A stretch of 8,913 nt of DNA from Candidatus Nomurabacteria bacterium (GTDB taxonomy: Bacteria; Patescibacteriota; Saccharimonadia; Saccharimonadales; Saccharimonadaceae): NCBI GenBank assembly GCA_031287975.1, contig JAITSF010000028.1, forward strand, positions 1 to 8,913, written 5' to 3'. The first letter of the stretch is position 1. Each line of letters opens with the position of its first letter. This document shows, piece after piece, positions 5,697-8,913 of this stretch. The notes under the pieces were generated by a model that was given only the letters and a program-made list of their open reading frames with translations, did not search any database and was not told the origin of the DNA. The position numbers and the translations under genes were made by a program.

Positions 5697-6386
5697 GTGA
5701 TTTTTTTCAATCGTGTCAGCAAATTTTACCCCAAAAAGCTCAAGCCGGTGTTGGATAATGTAACTTTGAATATTGCGCCTGGTGAGTTCGTGGTGATTAT
5801 GGGGCAGAGTGGCGCCGGCAAGTCGACGATTTTAAAGTTGATCACGCGCGAGGAAAAGCCGTCGGCTGGCAAGATTGTGGTTGGCGGGATTGATTATGAC
5901 GATTTGCGGCCGCGCGATATTCCGCTGCTGCGGCGGCGGATTGGTGTGGTTTTTCAGGATTATAAGCTGTTGCCGCACCGGACGGTTTTTGAAAACGTGG
6001 CGTTTGCGATGGAAATTTCCGGCATGACGGACGAGGAGATTCAATTTAATGTGCCGAAAATTTTGGAGCTGGTCGGTTTGGACGACAAAGCTAATGAGTT
6101 TCCGGACGCTTTGAGCGGCGGCGAAAAACAGCGAGTGGCTATCGCGCGGGCGATGGTGCGACAGCCCAAAATTCTCATCGCCGACGAGCCGACTGCCAAC
6201 TTAGACGAAAAAACTTCGCTGGAAATCGTCAAGCTTTTGGTTAAAATTAACCGCTACGGCACGACTGTGATGATGATTTCGCACGATATTAACATTGTTA
6301 AAAAGCTGCGGCATCGGGTTATCCATATCGAACACGGCCGGATTATCAAAGAAACCAAACCGAGGAGCAAAAATGCCAACAAATAG
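5697..6386 (+). CDS. ftsE: Cell-division ABC transporter ATPase FtsE
   Basis: FtsE is the cytoplasmic ATPase of the FtsEX complex, which turns ATP hydrolysis into a signal through FtsX that activates peptidoglycan hydrolases at the septum. The 229 residues are the normal FtsE length. Visible motifs are Walker A GQSGAGKST (36-44), the Q-loop glutamine 87 in VVFQD, the ABC signature LSGGE (139-143), Walker B ILIADEP (159-165, D163 and E164) and the H-loop H196 in ISHD. The start is GTG 5697 with GGAGGG 6 nt upstream, one base after the sortase stop. It overlaps ftsX by 14 nt. All catalytic motifs are intact. Other small ABC ATPases look alike, but the adjacent ftsX settles the identity. Confidence 0.96.
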   Translation: MIFFNRVSKFYPKKLKPVLDNVTLNIAPGEFVVIMGQSGAGKSTILKLITREEKPSAGKIVVGGIDYDDLRPRDIPLLRRRIGVVFQDYKLLPHRTVFENVAFAMEISGMTDEEIQFNVPKILELVGLDDKANEFPDALSGGEKQRVAIARAMVRQPKILIADEPTANLDEKTSLEIVKLLVKINRYGTTVMMISHDINIVKKLRHRVIHIEHGRIIKETKPRSKNANK

Positions 6387-7392
6387 CAAAAGCAACATCG
6401 CGCGGCTGCGTATGTCGCAAGGTTTCAACCGCAAGTTTTTGATGTGGCGGCGGACTGTCAAGTATGGCGTCAGCAATTTCAGCCGCAATATTTGGCTGAG
6501 TCTGGCGGCGATTCTGGTGATGAGTTTTACGCTGCTGATTGTGTTCGTGGCGGCGGCGGCGGCTTTGGCTTTGAACGACACAGTGGCGTTGACGAAAATT
6601 GAGAAAATGGATTTGTCGCTGTATCTTCGTAGCGACACGCCAGAAACTGTGCAAATTAGTTTGGCGGACGATTTGAAACTGAGCGACAATGTGGTTTATG
6701 TTGATATTATTCCCAAAACCGAAAGTCTTGACGACCTCAAAACCAAAGTCGAGCTGGACGATGATATTTTGGCGATTATCGAGGAAGGCGGGCAGAATTT
6801 AGCGGATATTTTGCCGGTCGTGATGCAAATTCATGTGCGCGATGTTGGCGACATAGACGATATTATTAACATTGTCAACAGCGATGGCAGCCAATACAAG
6901 CCGTTTCTGGACGCGAATTTGTATGACAACCAGTTTTTCCATAGCGACAATCAAAAAACCGTCCAGAATATGACAAGTTTAACTAATACCATTCAAATTA
7001 TCGGGCTGACAACCGGCGGTGTGTTTTTGTTGATTACGATTTTGGTAATTTTCAACACCATCCGGCTGGCGATTTTTGCGCGCAAGGACGAAATCGAAAT
7101 GGAAAAGTTAATTGGCGCTGAGCGCCGATATGTGCGCGGGCCGTTTTTGGTCGAGGCGGAACTTTACGGAATAATATCGGGTTTGATTTCGGCGGCTGTC
7201 GGCTATGGTTTGATAGTTTGGTCGATTCCGGCGGTGTTGGTCGGCGGCAGTATTAGCGGCATTAGTTTGGCGGCTGTTAGCGAAATTTTAATTGGCTGGG
7301 CGCCGTTGGTGGTGTCGGCGATGGTGGTGGCGGGGATTTTGGTCGGCAACATCTCGGCGCGATTGGCGATCCGCAAGTACTTGCGATATTAG
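6373..7392 (+). CDS. ftsX: Cell-division membrane protein FtsX
   Basis: FtsX is the integral-membrane partner of FtsE and carries the signal across the membrane to a cell-wall hydrolase. The 339 residues show the family topology. A cytoplasmic basic N-terminus is followed by TM1 at about 42-65, a large external loop of about 140 residues (acidic, without cysteines) that in relatives contacts the hydrolase, and then three helices at about 207-230, 264-288 and 308-328. The conserved cytoplasmic stretch after TM2 (ARKDEIEMEKLIGAERRYVR, 236-255) matches the FtsX pattern of an EIE-x-M-K-L-x-GA core followed by PFLVEA. The ATG at 6373 is chosen for GAGGAG (6362-6367) 5 nt upstream. It overlaps ftsE by 14 nt, so translation is probably coupled. 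Confidence 0.94.
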   Translation: MPTNSKSNIARLRMSQGFNRKFLMWRRTVKYGVSNFSRNIWLSLAAILVMSFTLLIVFVAAAAALALNDTVALTKIEKMDLSLYLRSDTPETVQISLADDLKLSDNVVYVDIIPKTESLDDLKTKVELDDDILAIIEEGGQNLADILPVVMQIHVRDVGDIDDIINIVNSDGSQYKPFLDANLYDNQFFHSDNQKTVQNMTSLTNTIQIIGLTTGGVFLLITILVIFNTIRLAIFARKDEIEMEKLIGAERRYVRGPFLVEAELYGIISGLISAAVGYGLIVWSIPAVLVGGSISGISLAAVSEILIGWAPLVVSAMVVAGILVGNISARLAIRKYLRY

Positions 7393-7408
7393 ACGCTTAT
7401 GGTATATT
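7381..7408 (+). promoter_or_regulatory. Internal promoter for the CHAP hydrolase gene, leaderless type
   Basis: The -35 TTGCGA (7381-7386, inside the end of ftsX), a 16-nt spacer and an extended -10 TGG-TATATT (box 7403-7408) lie 6 nt before ATG 7415, so transcription would start at about the A of the start codon. No Shine-Dalgarno is present in the 22-nt gap. Confidence 0.6.
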
Positions 7409-7414
7409 AAGATT

Positions 7415-8533
7415 ATGAAAAGAACCACAAAAATTTTACTAAGTTTAAGCGCCGCCGCGGCGGCCAGTTTGGTGATTTTAAAAACATTGCCGGCGCAAGC
7501 GGACTATTTATGCGTCTCAGCCAAATGTCTAGCCGCCGAAGCTGCCGAAGCCGAAGCCAATCAAAAAAAGTCCGAAGCCGAAAGCCAAAAAGGCACTTAC
7601 CAAGCTGAAGTTGAACGCTACAGCGCCGAAATCGCCGCCACTCAAGCGTCCATCGACCGTATCGGTGAAGAAATCGCCGAGCTAGCAGTGCGAATCGAAA
7701 ACACCGAAACCAAAATCGGCAAACTTCGCAAATCTATCAGTGATACCATTGTCAAATTGTATGTTGGGCAAGATATGTCGGAGCTGGAGCTAATCGCCAG
7801 CGCCGGCAGCCTGTCGGATTTGCAAACCAAAACCACCAACCAAGAAGTTGTCAAAGGTAAACTCAAACAACTCTCTGAGGAAGCCAAAGCCGCCAAAGCC
7901 GAGCTGGAAATCCAAAAACAACAGCAAGAAATCAAAAAACAAGATGCCGAAAACCAGCAAGCCGCCAACCAACAGTTGCGTATCGAGCAACAATATATGG
8001 TCAACCAATACCAAGCCGATGAGAATTCTTGGCAAGCTATCGCCGAAGAACACAACGCTGTCAAAGAAGCCGAGCGCGAAGCTCAACGGCTGTTGATTAT
8101 CAGCAAACAAGGTGGCGCGGGCTACGCTGGCGACCCGAACAAAGGCGGTTATCCGTTTTCGAACCAGTGTCCTTGGAACGGCGACAGCTACAACTTGTCC
8201 GACTACGCGCCTTTTGGCAACGGCTGGGGCTACATGTGCGAATGTGTCAGCTATACCGGCTGGCGAATTTATGCGCGCACCGGCGGAGCCATTAATCCAC
8301 GTTACTGGGGCAACGCTCGCAATTGGTATGGTCGCTACGGCACCAACGGCGGCGGCTACGAACCGCGTGCCAATTCAGTCGGTGTCTCCACCAGCGGTTA
8401 CTACGGCCATGTCTTTTGGGTGGAGGGCTTAAATCCGAATGGCACGATTCATATTTCGCAGTATAACGTCAAAGTCTGGGACTATTCCGAAGCCAACATT
8501 TCGCCGAGCGGCTACTGGTATATATATTATTAG
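7415..8533 (+). CDS. Secreted coiled-coil CHAP-domain peptidoglycan hydrolase (PcsB/CwlO-like partner of FtsEX)
   Basis: This 372-aa exported enzyme is likely to cut peptidoglycan as a cysteine amidase or endopeptidase during division, under control of the FtsEX encoded just upstream. A signal peptide spans 1-29, ending LPAQA. Two cysteines (C33, C38) may form a disulfide. A long Glu/Lys/Gln/Ala-rich coiled coil covers about 39-228, then a glycine-rich linker and the CHAP domain from about 245. Catalytic candidates are C277 in CECVSYTGW and H332 in YYGHVFWVE, with the conserved ISQYN at 347-351. PcsB has the same order of signal, coiled coil and CHAP. The ATG at 7415 is chosen because the signal peptide begins there and a -10 box lies 6 nt upstream. 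The frame is open upstream, but that part overlaps ftsX. Bond specificity cannot be read from sequence. Confidence 0.92.
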   Translation: MKRTTKILLSLSAAAAASLVILKTLPAQADYLCVSAKCLAAEAAEAEANQKKSEAESQKGTYQAEVERYSAEIAATQASIDRIGEEIAELAVRIENTETKIGKLRKSISDTIVKLYVGQDMSELELIASAGSLSDLQTKTTNQEVVKGKLKQLSEEAKAAKAELEIQKQQQEIKKQDAENQQAANQQLRIEQQYMVNQYQADENSWQAIAEEHNAVKEAEREAQRLLIISKQGGAGYAGDPNKGGYPFSNQCPWNGDSYNLSDYAPFGNGWGYMCECVSYTGWRIYARTGGAINPRYWGNARNWYGRYGTNGGGYEPRANSVGVSTSGYYGHVFWVEGLNPNGTIHISQYNVKVWDYSEANISPSGYWYIYY

Positions 8534-8557
8534 GTTATAAGAGTTTTGACATAATGC

Positions 8558-8586
8558 TTGCACTTTAATCACGTTTAAGCTAAACT
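8558..8586 (+). promoter_or_regulatory. Probable promoter of the terminal surface-protein gene
   Basis: The -35 TTGCAC (8558-8563), a 17-nt spacer and a -10 TAAACT (8581-8586) predict a start at about 8593, within about 3 nt of ATG 8596. No ribosome site is visible. The 8534-8557 gap shows no terminator for the preceding operon. Confidence 0.45.
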
Positions 8587-8595
8587 ATAAACATC

Positions 8596-8913
8596 ATGAG
8601 TGGAGCAATCAAAAAACTAAGCAAAGCACTTCCCACACCACTTTGCTCCGCAAAGATGGTCTGGGACTGGCTCCTCTCTCTCTCTCTCTCTCTCGGTCCT
8701 AGCCAGCCTCATGCTTTTAATAACCCCAACTTATGCCCAAACCATATCTTCTGACATCTCCCTCTCCGTCAACCCCGTAATAGCGCTATCCATTACCAAC
8801 TGCGACTCCTCCCCCGCTACCAGCGTCAATATCGCCATAGACCCCACCTCCACCGGAGTCTTCAAATCCACCTGCCAAAACCTAGTCATAGCCGCCAACA
8901 CTCCAGGCTACAG
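8596..8913 (+). CDS. Surface-protein gene, 5' part, out of frame at a CT repeat (phase-variable candidate; cut by window edge)
   Basis: From ATG 8596 the reading begins MSGAIKKLSKALP and enters a Leu-Ser run encoded by the CT tract (8674-8694). It then leaves the useful frame and stops at TGA 8752-8754 after 52 codons. The other frame from 8696 (VLASLMLLITPTYAQ, then SDISLSVNPVIALSI, and NLVIAANTPGY at the edge) is open to the window end. It completes a good signal peptide with likely cleavage after TYA. Its mature part resembles the 661-aa surface protein (SDLSLSINSVISLSV, VVVSTNAPGY). This frame has no start codon upstream of the tract. The only ATG, at 8711, would remove most of the signal peptide. 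Adding one CT unit or removing two would join the frames. It may be a phase-off gene, a sequencing error in the repeat, or a dead gene. The remainder is not visible. Confidence 0.65.
8674..8694 (+). repeat. (CT)10.5 dinucleotide repeat inside a signal-peptide coding region
   Basis: This is an uninterrupted 21-nt CT tract, 10 full units plus C, flanked by CTC and GG. It encodes alternating Leu and Ser in the hydrophobic core of the signal peptide. Tracts like this change length by slipped-strand mispairing. Eight, eleven or fourteen units would place ATG 8596 in frame with the mature protein. Confidence 0.95.

Noticed and set aside
8546..8551. TTGACA upstream of the last gene as its -35 box
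   Set aside because: No acceptable -10 lies 16-18 bp downstream. The TTGCAC/TAAACT pair fits better.

Overview
The window looks like a chromosomal segment of a Candidatus Saccharibacteria (TM7)-type or related Patescibacteria/CPR organism. This is inferred from the gene families and style: a sortase gene fused into an ftsE-ftsX-CHAP hydrolase operon, a second small sortase, large secreted proteins with BspA-like and PKD-like parts, tight packing, and several genes whose predicted promoters sit directly on the start codon. TGA, TAG and TAA are all used as stops, so the code is standard. Taxonomy was not tested by a search.

Layout. On the minus strand at the left, a DHH-family phosphoesterase (218-1201) overlaps by ATGA with the 5' end of cysS (1-221, cut by the window edge). 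Divergently, a promoter at 1277-1305 and a leader with a terminator-like hairpin precede a 232-aa sortase (1391-2089). Its stop codon overlaps, on a shared TTAA, the stop of a convergent gene for a 661-aa secreted surface protein (2086-4071, minus). That gene is preceded by a roughly 120-nt leader that folds into a long nested hairpin followed by an intrinsic-terminator-like hairpin. A divergent promoter with an inverted repeat across its -35/-10 region drives the plus-strand operon: a 445-aa sortase with a long Pro/Gln-rich cytoplasmic tail (4358-5695), ftsE (5697-6386), ftsX (6373-7392) and a coiled-coil/CHAP peptidoglycan hydrolase (7415-8533). The last gene also has its own extended -10 promoter. 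At the right edge a second surface-protein gene begins (8596). It is related to the 661-aa protein, but its signal-peptide core is encoded by a (CT)10.5 tract that leaves it out of frame as sequenced.

How it fits together. The window is largely a cell-envelope locus. FtsE and FtsX should form the membrane ABC module that controls the secreted coiled-coil/CHAP hydrolase at division, as FtsEX does with PcsB or CwlO-type enzymes. Two sortases flank a surface-protein gene, and a second family member follows. The best candidates for something new are the dinucleotide repeat that could switch the terminal surface gene on and off, and the structured 5' leader RNA of the 661-aa surface gene, which carries three competing CAGCC segments for one GGCUG strand. 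Secondary leads are leaderless-type promoters and an operator-like inverted repeat in the sortase-ftsEX promoter.
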